This document shows, one piece after another, positions 43,697 through 54,610 of a stretch of DNA of 64,000 nucleotides (positions are counted from its first letter, which is position 1; every line of letters starts with the position of its first letter). The translations under genes were made by a program, and so were the position numbers. A model generated the notes under the pieces. The model saw nothing but the letters and a program-made list of their open reading frames with translations. It had not been told where the DNA came from and did not search any database. Source of the stretch: Chlorella sorokiniana (lineage: Eukaryota > Chlorophyta > Trebouxiophyceae > Chlorellales > Chlorellaceae). The stretch spans positions 1 to 64,000 of the forward strand of contig CP084608.1 of the NCBI GenBank assembly GCA_025917655.1, given 5' to 3'.

Positions 43697-44647
43697 ATGC
43701 CACGCCCTTTTGGCGGCTCAAATGCACTCCATCTGCTCCTAGTGGTCTCCCTGGGCGCTTGGCTGACGGTTCCAGCGGCCGCAGGCGGGCGGACGCTAGC
43801 GCAGGCCGACAATGGCCCAGCGTCCGCTGCAGGCGGCATGGGCAGCTCGCCTGATGCGGCAAGCGCAAACCCTGCACCCACCGGCGAGCCAAGCATTTAT
43901 GGCGCCCCAGATGTAGATGCTTGCGTGAAGCTGACAAACTCGGCCGGCCAGGCATGCACCGTCGAGAGCGATACATGTGAGCCAGTAGCAAACTTGCTGG
44001 GGTGCTGGGGCAGCACCGATGCTACCTCAACCGCTGCAGGTTCTCTTATAATATAGCGTCTGAATGGGCGCTGGCCTGCGCACCCCCAGCCTGCTGCTGC
44101 GTTTCACCTTGCTGCATGCGACACACTGAAAAATGCAGTTACTGACCAATCTGCCCGCTTGCATATGTGCATGCAGTGTCCCTTGTGTATCCACGCGGAT
44201 CAGAGCAGCTGCCCACGCCAGAGGAGACAGCCACCGCCATTGCCAACATGAAGGCGGCTGCACAGCCCTCCGCCAACTGCTGCGCGCAGATCAAGCCCTA
44301 TGCAGATGCCCGCTGCCCCTGTGCTGCGTGAGTGATGGTAAAATATAGTGGCATCTTCATTTGATATCCTCGCAGCACATACCAGGGTGGTTGTTCTGCA
44401 GAATCGCTGGCAGGGCTGCCCGACTGTAGGATTGCCTTCATCCACCGGCAATTGCTGTTGTTCTGGCTTGCACTGCAGGGGATATCAGCAGCTGCTGCCT
44501 ATTGGTGGATTCGACCCTGCCTACTTCGAGGGCGCCACCGCCATCCTTGCCGAGGCCTGCAACATCAGTTTCCCTCCGTGCCAGCCTGATGAGCCTATCA
44601 GGCTGGAAGCCGCAACCCCTGTGCCTCCTGTGCCTGGGGTTGGGTGA
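43697..44647 (+). CDS. Small secreted eight-cysteine (lipid-transfer/AAI-like) protein, copy 2
   Basis: Three exons with clean splice sites: 43697-43976, 44177-44327, 44479-44647. Signal peptide LHLLLVVSLGAWLTVPAAAG, then an Ala/Gly/Ser linker and a mature domain of about 110 residues. Its cysteines follow the order C (DVDAC), C (GQAC), CC (SANCC), CxC (RCPCA), C (AEAC), C (PPC), i.e. C-C-CC-CxC-C-C, the eight-cysteine motif of plant lipid-transfer proteins, alpha-amylase inhibitors and 2S albumins. That fold forms four disulphides around a hydrophobic pocket. No GPI-type or membrane C-terminus: it ends in a Pro/Val tail (PVPPVPGVG). Sits head-to-head with kinase A2 and tail-to-tail with kinase B2. 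Ligand or partner role for the LRR receptors is inference only. Family assignment is by Cys pattern; sequence outside the Cys is unfamiliar. Confidence 0.78.
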
Positions 44648-44945
44648 GTGCAGCGCAGGCTTCAAGCTCACATCTAACCTTTCATGCATCAAATCAATGA
44701 TGTGTTTGCAAGACGCAAAACTTGACTCCCTTCACGCACCTCAAGCCCTCCCTTAGGTGCCCTAATCCGCCTTTTGTTGCTCGTTGGCGCTTGTCTGCCC
44801 AATCTCCCAGTCATGCATTTCTCTGCACCTGTATTTTTGTCATTTGCGGAACGTATCACAATGAAAGAAGGTGTGCATTCGAGTTGGGTCATGAGTCTAG
44901 CAAAATGAAGTCAAGCAGAATCCCTTGCATTGGCAGCCAATGAGA

Positions 44946-44955
44946 TGTAATGTAA
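44946..44955 (+). terminator. Two tandem TGTAA poly(A) signals
   Basis: TGTAA at 44946-44950 and again at 44951-44955, about 300 bases after the stop of the eight-Cys gene copy 2. Confidence 0.45.
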
Positions 44956-45075
44956 GCCTGAAAATGGTACATGAATCGTGCACATGCTGACAAAAACTGG
45001 AAGCATAGCTGAAAATTGAGATGAGGATACGTTCCTTGCCATCAGCTGGAATTCAAACCAGGCTATCCTAGAGGG

Positions 45076-48000
45076 TCAAGAAGTGTGCCATTCAGCCCGC
45101 ATGCCAAACTCCTCTTGCTGCTGCCCAGCACCTGGCTGCGGTTGCGCCTGGACTTCCCGATTCCCGCCCGATGCTGCGTCTGCGTCGACAACTGGCCTCA
45201 ACGGTGGCAGCCCCTCGGAACGGGGGCGAGCTGTAAAGAGTGGTCGCGGCCCCTTTCTGGAGCCTCCACTGCTTGTGTCAGGTATTGCCCCCAGAGAAGC
45301 ATCTGCTGCACTCGCAGTGGGCACTGGGTTGGCAATCGGGACCTGCGGCAACACAGCCATCGTGCTGGCACTGCTTCCCTGTATGGGCGAAGGCGCCGCC
45401 CGTGGCCCTCCTTTGAGCCCCTCAGGCGGCTGTCCTGGCAAAAGCTGCAGGTGCTGCACAATCTCCAGTGCCGAGGGTCGCAGGCTAGGTCGAGTCTCCA
45501 GGCATTGAAGGATGAGGTCCCGCACGCCCGCCGGGCACTCCTCAGGCACGCTACAGGGTGTGCCAAGAAGGACCAGGCTGAGTTGCATCGCGGTTCCAAG
45601 CATACACAATGCAGCACAGCAGCAGCACATGCGGCGTCAAGGGGACTGCGCGCATCATTCATAGCTGAGGGGAAGGCTCAAGCCGCGCTTACCGAAGATC
45701 CCGTAGCTGGCCTCTGACTGGCTTTTGCCCCGAGCAGATCTCCCACAGAACAATACCTGCAGCGATGGTGGCGCAACACATCGGATAATGAAGGCACATA
45801 GATCCCGTGGAGCTGCACAGAAAATGCTAGGGACCTCGCTAGGCTGCGAACAGCTGGAGAAGCAGCAGCCCACCAAAGGAGTAGATGTCGGCTTTCTCTG
45901 TGCAGCGCTCTCCCCACAGCATCTCTGGTGCAGCCCTGCGGTAACTCCACAGAAATAACTGGCAAAAAGATGAGAGGGACGGGGACGATGCCGTACCCTT
46001 GCAAGCCTGCAGTGCGCCAGCTCACCAAGCCAGCGTCCCAACCACCCCCGTTACGTAGTCTCGTGCCAAAATCTTCGCCATGCCCACATCTCCAATCTTG
46101 GCAGTGCCATCCCTGCCAACGAACGGAAGATAATCTGTTGACCAGGATGAATGACCAATGCTGCCAGTCATTCGCCATCTTTGCTGTTTGAAAGCATGCT
46201 TCGCTTCTACTTGAGCCAGCTCACCGTGCCAGCAGGATGTTGGGGGACTTGAGGTCGAAGTGCACCACTCGGCGGGAGTGCAGGAAGACGAGGCCGCGCG
46301 CCACGTCCAGGGCGATCTGCAGCGGGCACCATACTCGCGGCGTGACAAGCATGTTATGTTCAATGAAAGGAGCTGATGATCGCGACACCAGAAAAGTAAT
46401 GATGCCTGCTGCCATTCCTTGTAATAGACAACTGTACAAGCGAGGGTTATTGCCTGAGGGCCCTTTGCACAGCATCGCCTCACCTTCTTGCCACGGCGGT
46501 ACCAGGAAACTCGCCCGGCTGTGATGTTGTTTGCCAGATTGCCGCCTTCCATGTATTCTGTCACCAGCATGGTATGGTCGGGGTCAGGCTGGCGCCCTGC
46601 AGGTGGAAACAGGACAGGGGATAACGACATGATGTGAAGCACTATCAGGTGTCGCAAGCAGAGCGAATAGAGGGATGCTTGCAGGGTCGGCAGGCACATA
46701 CCACAAACTGCACAATATTGACGTCGCGGCAGGCCTTCAAGATTGCAATCTCTTTGCGGAAGTCGGCAAGAGCCATCTGCACAGTTGCAACAAAAGCTGT
46801 GTTCTAAGCAAGGCAAGGAGAGCGAGGCCTTCGGTGGCACAATTGTTGGCTGTCAACCTGGTGCAGGTCGCCTTGCATCGTCAGCACTTTGACGGCGACG
46901 GGCTGCACGCCGTGCCTGAACGCCTTGTATACCTGAGCAGAACAGAGGAAGCAGAGGCTGGCCCTGGTTTTATGTGGCGGCACGCGCAAATGACGAGAGA
47001 GGCCCAGCATCCTGGCGCCCTACCCGGCCGAAACCGCCGCTGCCAAGGGACCAGTCGGTGCCGTCAGGGCGCTTGGCGAACTCTATTTCTGTGCGGATGC
47101 AAGGGCGGGATGCAACAACGTTACTAAATCGGCCTTGCGATAGATGCCAAATGCACATCCCCGATTCAATACCCAACAGACCAAAACATATGTGCAAGCA
47201 CTCTGCCTCACCAGAGGGGCTGATTTCCCAGTCGCTAAACGGCAGCTCTCCAAAGGCAGCTGTGATATCCTCAGCTGAAGCCTGCAGAGACAGACAGGCA
47301 GAAGGAGGGGGTGCCAACAAGTCAAAGGATACCAGTGTGCATGCTGCCCACCAAACAGCGAGGCAGGTTTTCTTTAGCAGCAAAGCATGCTAGAAGCAGC
47401 CAGCAGCCCACCTGCTCGCTGCTGCCCCGGGGCCCAACAGCATAGAGCCCACAAAGTCCCGTTCCTCTGCCTCTGAGCAACTCAGGAGGGGCACTGGCTG
47501 CTTTTCAATGGCGGCTCCAGCCACCCGCTCTGCCAAGCCAGGCTCCACCGCGCTATGAGCTGGCGCTGTGTGTGCCGCCTCGTCGCTGCTCTCGGCGCTG
47601 CTGCCCAGGGGTGCGGGGAGGCTCCTGGTCTCGATGCGTGCGCACTTGGCCGCGAGATAGCTGCGATAGCTGCCTGCTGATACGGAGCTGCTCTGGGTGC
47701 CCACGCTGTCATGTGGGCCGCGTTGCCGGGCGGGGCTGCGGCTGCCCTGCCGCACTGCCTGTTGTGAGGAAGAAGCATCCGAGTGGCTGGCGGCTGCGCC
47801 ACTGCGTTGAGGAGGGGCGTTTTGGAAGGCGCCTGCTGCAAAGGGAGATGTCAGAGCTGCCCGGCCCTCCTCCGTATCAAATGGGTGTGCCTGCACAGGC
47901 AAGCGGGAGTGGTGGCAGCGGCAGCACAGAGTCAGTGCGGCTTGCTGGTTTGTTTTTGCCCAGGCCAGGAGGGCAATGCGACGAGCAAGCTCAAGGCATC

Positions 48001-50580
48001 TCACCCCGAGCTGCCGCCGATGCTGAGCCGCTTGCTGCGCCACAGCCTCCCCCTCGCGCCGCCGCCGCCGCCGCGCTGCAGCCCACGCAAAGCCACCAGC
48101 AAGAGCAGCCAGCAGGGGCACGCCAACTGCCACCGGCACGGCGATGGCAGCGGCTGGCACACCGCCCCCGCTGCTGCTGCCGCTGGCCTCTGGCGTCTGC
48201 GGGGCGGGGATGCCACTCCACCGCCAGCTGGCCCGCCGCAGCGGCGCAGCTGCCTTCCAGCAGGGTGGGACGCTCCTTCAAGCAGCTCACATCCACACCC
48301 GTGCAGATGTAAAACGGGAGGCCAGGGGGCACAGGACCGCACAGGTTGGGGTTGCCGGGCCGCAACACCAAGCGCTCCAGCGAAGTAAGCCCTGCCCAGC
48401 TGGCCGGGATCGTCCCGCTCAGCTCATTGCGCTGCATCAAAAAGGCGTCCGCGGCCGTGAAGCCGCCATCGCCCCAGGCTGGCGGCAGGCTGCCTGCAGT
48501 ACGGTCAAGGGCCGACAAGGAGGCCAGAGCAGAAAAGGTGGGCAGGCGCCTTGGCTGCTGAGGAGCAAGGCGTACACGATGCTGCACACAACTGCAAACT
48601 GACTCACACTGTGCAAGCAGAGTCACCTGTAACCTGCGTTGTGTTCAGGCCCAGCACCCTGAGGGAGGGAAAGGAGCCAGGGAAACCCCACTCGGGTGGG
48701 AGGGTGCCTGCAGGAGTGTGCATGTGTGTGTTGGGGGGTGGGACGGGGAGGGTGGGGGGGAACAGCAGCTTGATGCAGGCAATCCATGGGATGAGGCAGC
48801 CTTGTGGGGACCAGGCCACCAACTTTCCATAGCCAGCAACCGCAACACTGACGCGTATTATTGGTGAGAAACCAGCAAGGGACGCATGCCTCACCCCCAG
48901 AGGGTTGCCGTCGAGGTAGAGGAAGCGCAGCTGAGGCCAGCTTGAGTTGCGCCCCCAGCTGCCCGGCAGCTGCCCTGACAACCGGTTGCGCTGAAGGTAC
49001 CTGAGATCAAAGGGGCAAAGGTGCGGCGCAGCTCAAGAAGACAGCATCGATGCACCTGGCGGTCTAGTGAAGGGCGGGCAAGCCAGCAAGCACCCTCCCC
49101 AGGGACCCGCAACCCCACCCACATCTCCTGCAGGAAGCGCATCGCCTCAGGCTCCTCCCACTCTGCGGGCACACCCCCGTGAGGCTATTGTTCTGCAAGG
49201 CCAAAATCTGGAGGCGGGGGAAGGCGCCCGGGAGCCCCAGGAGGGTGGCAGCGAACCGCTGATGCGGTTGTTCAGCAGGCGGCTGCATCCGGGGCAGTGG
49301 GGCGATGGGAGGGCGGGGCTGTGAGTCGAAAGGCATCGGATGTCTCCCAGATCCCAACTTTAACACACAGCAGCAGCAGCAGCAGCAGCAGCACAGCAAC
49401 GACAAAGCCGCATGTCAGGGGCAGCAAAGCTTACAGGACCAGCAGGTTGGGCAGGCTCTCGTTGGTGGCGCCACCGCTTCCCCACACGGCAGGCAGGCTG
49501 CCGCTCAAGCGGTTGCTGTCGATGCGCAGGAGGGAGAGCTGTGGCAGGGCGCCAGGTGACCCCCAGCTGGCCGGGATGGACCCTTCCAGCTGGTTGTCGT
49601 TGAGGTATCTGGAGCAGGGGTGGCAAGGGGGAGGGGGCGCAGGGCTCAGGGGATCAAAGCAGAGTCAGGGAAGAGGGAGGGAGGGAAGGAGGGAGAAGGG
49701 AAACTGAAGGTGAGGGGAGGCAGCGCACAGTGCCAGACTGGCCGCAGTTCCAGCGCACAGCATGAGATTAGCATGCTCGTCGCCAGGTGCCGGCAGCTGG
49801 GCAACAGAATCAGTTTCGGGCACCAGACATCTGTGCAGGCATCAGTGCAGGCACCACACCAAAACTGCCCTCGCATAGAACTAGTCCCTCCTCACAGGTT
49901 TTGCAGGGCCTGCAGCGCAGAAGAGCTGCCCCATCCCGGCGGGAGGCTGCCAGCGAACGCGTTGCCCTGCAGGTTGAGCGTCGTCGCCGCCGTAAGCTGC
50001 GCCAGCTCAGGTGGCAGCGTGCCCTGGGCACGCACCGGGCAGCCGTCGCATTGCAGAGTGCTGCGTCGGCGGGGCATGCAGCAGGGGAGGATTGGGGGCC
50101 TGCCGGCGAGCATGGGCGAAAACACATGCGACGAGTGCAGGGCAGCAGACAGCCCGCAAGCCAGACAGGAACAGGGTGCCTAACAGTTATCTGAAGATCT
50201 TGCTCACACGCTCTGCACGCGGCCCTGGTCGGTGCAGGAGACGCCGCTCCACTGGCACAGCGGTGTCGAGGCATCCCATCCGCCCACCCCGCTGGTGGCA
50301 GCAAACGCTGGCCAGTTGGTGACTGCGTTACGCAGCGCCAGCAGGGCAGCCTCTGCGGCAAGGGTGCAGTGGAAGTACAGGCAGTGGCGCTGGGGTGAGT
50401 AGCACTGGCATACAAGGGTGAGCGCGGTCTATGCTGCGTAGCAGCATACTGGCAGCGGAAGTGCGCTTCCCCACCGTCGTTTCCAGGAGCTGGAGACTCT
50501 TGCGCCGCCGCTAGCAGGCCCAGGGTGCATGCCGAGACATGTAGCACCCACAGAACTGCTGCATATCGCAGGGCACACAT
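45076..50580 (-). CDS. LRR receptor-like protein kinase B, complete copy (B2)
   Basis: ATG at 50580 with the signal peptide MCALRYAAVLWVLHVSAC. LRR N-cap in one exon: ALLALRNAVTNWPAF, then GGWDASTPLCQWSGVSC. LRR exons: GTLPPELAQLTAATTLNLQG, SLPPGWGSSSALQAL, SIPASWGSPGALPQLSLLR, SGSLPAVWGSGGA, LQILALQNNSLTG, SGQLPGSWGRNSSWPQLRFL, SGTIPASWAGLTSLERLVL. Then a Cys-flanked segment (CGPVPPG ... CLKERPTLLEGSC), the membrane helix AIAVPVAVGVPLLAALAGGF followed by an Arg cluster, a Ser-rich juxtamembrane region, and the TKL kinase: DWSLGSGGFGRV, VAVKVL, VVHFDLKSPNILLAR, KIGDVGMAKI, EICSGQKPVRGQLRDL. C-terminal Pro/Gln tail, stop at 45076. This is the parent of truncated B1, and the kinase halves are nearly identical. 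The N-cap reads in frame here, unlike in A1 and A2. A surface receptor is inferred; its signal is unknown. Confidence 0.87.
49368..49392. repeat. (CAG)8 microsatellite in kinase B2 intron
   Basis: Eight consecutive CAG units, in an intron between LRR exons. Confidence 0.95.
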
Positions 50581-51664
50581 CACTGGGCGTTGCTTGCTTG
50601 GGCGTCCTGCGGGAGGGGCGTGGGAGGTTTGTACGTCGGCGGCTGCAGCGGGCGCCGGCCGGTCCTGAAGTCCAGTGCCAGAGCGACAAGTCGGGTGAGA
50701 GTGTGGCGCCCACGATGCTTTCTGTACGGGAGTCGTGTGTCATAGAGCTTCGGTGCCGCAGGCGGAAAGCCTTCCGCACCTCGCGACAGCAGCTCCCCAT
50801 GCCGTCTCTTTAGACCTCGCTCTTCTGCTCCGGACGCTGCTGTGAATGAAACGGATGGCAAGTTCTATCCACGACGAACAAAACCGCCGCCAAGCAGCCC
50901 GCCTGGCACCCGCAGGCTAGCACTGACCCTGAGACACACCTTGTTCAAGGCCCACTGTCGAAATTGCGTCAGAGCTTAATAGTGGGATCCGATGCAAACG
51001 AAAGGCGAGCGGTGGGCGTGCAGGCAACGGTTGGAAAGCGGGCGACAGGGCTTGCTGGGCCGCCGCTACGTTCGTGGCAGCGGATTGAGTGCAGCCCTGA
51101 AGGGGCAACGCAAGAAATGAAACTGTGTATGGGGCATTGATGGGCATGGCGAGTGATGCTGAGGTAAAACAGAGAGTTAGTGTTGGAATGCTCCTGGCTC
51201 GCTGCACCCCGCCGGCAGGCAGGAGGGTGGCTGATGGCCGGCGGGGTGCATCGGCAGGCGGGCCGCATGCGTCAAAGGCTACCGGCAAAACTGGAAGAAA
51301 GCAAATCAGGAGGGCAAGGGATTGGAGGCAAGGCGGGAGACGGGGGGTACAAGAGGCTGCCGCTGGCGGCACCCGAAAAGAATAGGGCCGCGCGGGAAAA
51401 TGCGAGCCGCACACAGCGAGCGGCGGACCAGCCGACAGGGAGAGAGAGCGACGCGAGGGGACAAGTTTTTGGATCAATCAGCAAAGGCAGGGGCAAGGCG
51501 TTCTGGGCAGGTAGCGGGCCGGGAGCACTAGGGGTGCCGAAGGGGGCACGGGGTGAGGTTCAGGCTGAGGCGGGGTGGGGCCTCCAGCAGGCCGGCGCAC
51601 AAGGCAGCGCCTGGCCGGGGGTGGGGTCGAATACTTTCTGTTTCGTCGCAAAATAAATGCAGGT
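50581..51664. other. Intergenic region upstream of kinase B2, no gene seen
   Basis: 1.1 kb holding the promoter side of B2 and the 3' region of the PPR gene. Open stretches on both strands (for example 51180-51656 plus) are Arg/Gly-rich GC artefacts without motifs. A purine-rich stretch lies near 51290-51470. Confidence 0.5.
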
Positions 51665-54610
51665 TCACTCTTTGGCGCTGGGGAAGCCGCCGCGCGAGCC
51701 GGCTCTGCTGGCCGGGCTGTGCAGCCCACCGCCGCCGCTGTGGCTGGCGGCGGCGGCGGCGCTGCTGCGCATGCTGTGTCGGCGCTGCAGGCGTCCGCCG
51801 CCGCCGCTCCCTTGGACGTACGCATGGCCGTCGGTCTCGCCTGCCTGTCCATCTGCGGCGCCGTTGTCCGCAGATCCGTTGTGCCCGTTGCTGGGGGCGG
51901 CGGCGGCGGCAGCGGCTTGATGAGGCCCTGTGCCGCGAAGTCGGCCGCCAGGCGGCCCCCAGCTCCTGCTGCCCGCCCTGCACGCAGGCCGCCACCAGCA
52001 GCCCCGCGGTGGTGGCGTCCGGCGCCGCCCCGCCAGCCGCATTGCGCGAGCCACGCCCAGGGCCCGCCGCCAGTCGCCCGCCCCCGCCAGCAGCTGCAGG
52101 GCCTGGTTGTAGGTGGCCACGCCCAAGTCGTAGCGGTGGCGCAGGGCTTCGCGCAGCAGGCACAGCGCGTGGGCAGCCTGCCCCCGCCGCCAGCGCGCCC
52201 ATCAGCAGGTGCACGGTGTGGGCGGTGGGGCGCAGCGTGGCGCACTGCAAGGCAGGCGGCGGCAGGGGGTGGCCCCGTGAAGGCGGGGACAGAGGGGGAA
52301 CAGCAGAAGAACTGGGCGGCACTCCTGTTGGAGAAGAGCCCAGGGGCAGCCCAGAAGGCGCAGCCCGCAGCCTGGAACTGTCAAGGCAATCGTGCCTGGC
52401 CCCATGCGTCCCCAGCCTGACCAGCACGCCAGCCAAAAGGCAGCGCGACTCACGGACACCAACCCGCGGTCCAACGCCGCCATCCACCCGTGCAAAACGC
52501 CCCCAATCCACCCCACCCCACTCCATCACCCCACCCAGCTAGCCGCCACACGCCACACGCGCCAACCCTCGGCCCACCTGCATGCCCAGGAACGTCTCCA
52601 GGGCCGCCTCCCACTCCCCCGCCGCGCCGCACGCCAGCAGCAGGCCGTGATAGAGGGGGTGGTTGCCGGTCAGGCCATCTGAGTGCATTTGGGCCAGCAG
52701 CTCCAGCGCGCCGCCCAGCTCGCCTGCGAAACGGGGCGTGCGTGGGAAGCGTGCAGGTGGGGTGGGGGAGTTCAAAAGGGGGCAGGCGCGCAGGGCAAAG
52801 CGGAAAGAACAGCGCCTGCCGGAAAGCCGTTTCGGCAGTGCAAGACAGCGGGGCGGTGCGCTGTGCACGGCGCCGCGGTGCTGCCACCCCTGCCAGCGAA
52901 AAGCCCCTCAACCGAGTGGTTGGTAGACAGCCACGTGACGGCCTGGCCGCACACTGGCAGGTTTCAGCTCTACAGCAGCAGTACAGGTGTGCCGCACCCG
53001 CACGCTCGCAGGCGGAGATGAGGGAGGAGTAGGTGATGAGGTCAGGGGCACCCCAGCCGTCAGCTGCCGCCGAAAAGCAGCCAGAGCACGCTGCAGCTGC
53101 CCGCCTTTCTCGTAGGCTGCAGGTGGCAAGGCGGCGGGGGCGGGTGGGGCGGCGGGTGGAGGGAGACTGATGAGCAGGCAGGTCGCCTGCAACCCAGTTT
53201 CAACACCCCCCCCGATGATGTGCTGCCCATTGGCCAGTGCACTCTGGCTATGCAGTTTCGCTCTCGCAGCAGCTGTTCCCCGTGCTGCTGCGGCAGCCCT
53301 CACCTGAGATGAGGGCGGCATAGGTGACGGTGTTGGGGCGAATGCCGGGGTCACGCTGCGAGCACGCCTCCAGCTCCTGGAAATACCTCTCAGCCTCCTG
53401 CGGTGCGGAGGCGGTACAATGTGCACAGCGGGGTCAGCAGCCGGCATCAGCTGTTGGGTCCGCCGTGGTGTCACACCCGCAGGCAGCAGAGGGGGCAGCA
53501 CAGGTACGACTGCAAGCCAACAGCTGGCGAGAATTGGCAGACGAGAAGGAGGCAGGCGGCAGCGCGAACCGTCTGGATGGCCGGCCGCAGCGGCAGCAGG
53601 CCCACACAAGCCCACCTGCCAACGCCCGGCACGCGCCAGTGCGCTGATGAGTGCCGAGTAGCTGAATGTGTTGGGCTGCGGCGAAGGGGTTGGGTTCGGG
53701 GTGGAGAGTCTGGCTCAGCAGCATTGGGGGAAGGGTGGCACAAGTGCAGGGCGCAGAAGAAGATTCCCTGACGCCCCCTTCCCCCGGGACCGCGCCCGGG
53801 CCGCCCGGGCCGCCACCACGAGAGGGCGCAAGTCACCGGCCGGACCGTCTGCCAGCCACCAGAAAGCGGCCCCCGTCTGGCGGCAGGGTCGCTGATGCGC
53901 CAGCAAGGCAGGGCAAGCTGGAGCTAGGTAGGCAACTCACTTCCACCCCCACAGCCGACATGGACTCGAAGATTTCAATGGCTTTCTGGGGTTGCTTAGT
54001 CTTTGCCGCCTGCGGGAGCGCAACCGGGGGCAGGGGCAGGCGTCTTTGCCAACAGGGGGGCACTGGTGCATGCATTGCCCACGCTAGCGCTGCTTTGCGC
54101 CAGCCGCGCGGCGGCAGCAGCCGCCGGGCGCGCCTTGTGCAGCAGCCACAGCGGCGGCCGCTCGGGCTGCCGGGGCGGGCTGCTGCCTCGCACACGGGTG
54201 CCGCAAGACCAGCAGGCACTGGCTGTGCTGCGGCTGAGGCTGGGTTCACATCTGTGGTGGAATCAGTGGTACCCTAAGGGTTGAAACGCCTTGCCGCGTG
54301 GGCTGACGAAGCGGCTCACCATTTGTATCAAAGAAGTGAATGCCGCAGCCCTGCAGCAGCGCAGCCAGCAACGCCATGGGTTACTGCAGCATCCTTATGG
54401 TTAGAGCGCCAGATTGTGTGGTGGAAGCGGGCTGCAGGCGCACGTTTGCTGCACAGCGGCAGTCCCGCTACCAGCCACCGCCGCCGCACCTGGGCACAAA
54501 CTGCACCGAGCCAATCAGGTTCTTGACCTCCCCAGGCGCGGCCTCCATGATCCGGGCCTTCAGAGAGTCCATTGCCAGTATGGGTTCGCCCGGGTGGTGC
54601 GCGCCCGACT
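51665..54610 (-). CDS. Pentatricopeptide-repeat (PPR) protein, probably organellar RNA factor
   Basis: PPR proteins bind single-stranded RNA in plastids or mitochondria and steer its processing or translation. Repeats seen in order: KAIEIFESMSAVGVEV (near 53975), PNTFSYSALISALARAGRW (near 53670), YFQELEACSQ then PNTVTYAALIS (near 53390-53305), LQRALAAFRRQLTAGV plus DLITYSSLISACERAG (near 53090-53000), LELLAQMHSDGLTGNHPLYH and LLLACGAAGEWEAALETFLG (near 52720-52580), HALCLLREALRHRYDLGVAT and YNQALQLLAGAGDWRRALGV (near 52170-52080), and PDATTAGLLVAACVQGG (near 52020). The N-terminal exon near 54600-54480 (MDSLKARIMEAAPGEVKNLI) is tentative. Ser/Gly-rich C-terminus, stop at 51665. At least four frame slips fall in or near G/C runs (53044-53047, 52181-52185, 52028-52031, near 51955), so the gene looks broken on paper but is probably intact. 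Confidence 0.75.

Larger units (their letters stand above)
36059..47987. repeat. Tandem duplication, unit 2 (11,929 bp)
   Basis: Second copy of the block starting at 24219. At its right edge kinase B continues beyond 47987 into its membrane helix and LRR ectodomain, so this side keeps the ancestral flank. The ancestral order was therefore RING gene - A - eight-Cys - B, and the extra copy was made by an unequal exchange between the RING gene and the middle of kinase B. Confidence 0.93.

Noticed and set aside
24219-47987. Mobile element as the cause of the duplication
   Set aside because: No terminal repeats, target-site duplication or transposase-like frame at the junction.
51553-52542. Plus-strand open frame of about 330 codons
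   Set aside because: Antisense of the PPR exons; Arg/Pro-rich composition typical of GC-rich antisense frames, no motif.
54388-54425. tRNA-like string (GGTTAGAGCGCCAGATTGTG)
   Set aside because: Resembles a D-arm, but no anticodon stem, T-arm or acceptor pairing follows.
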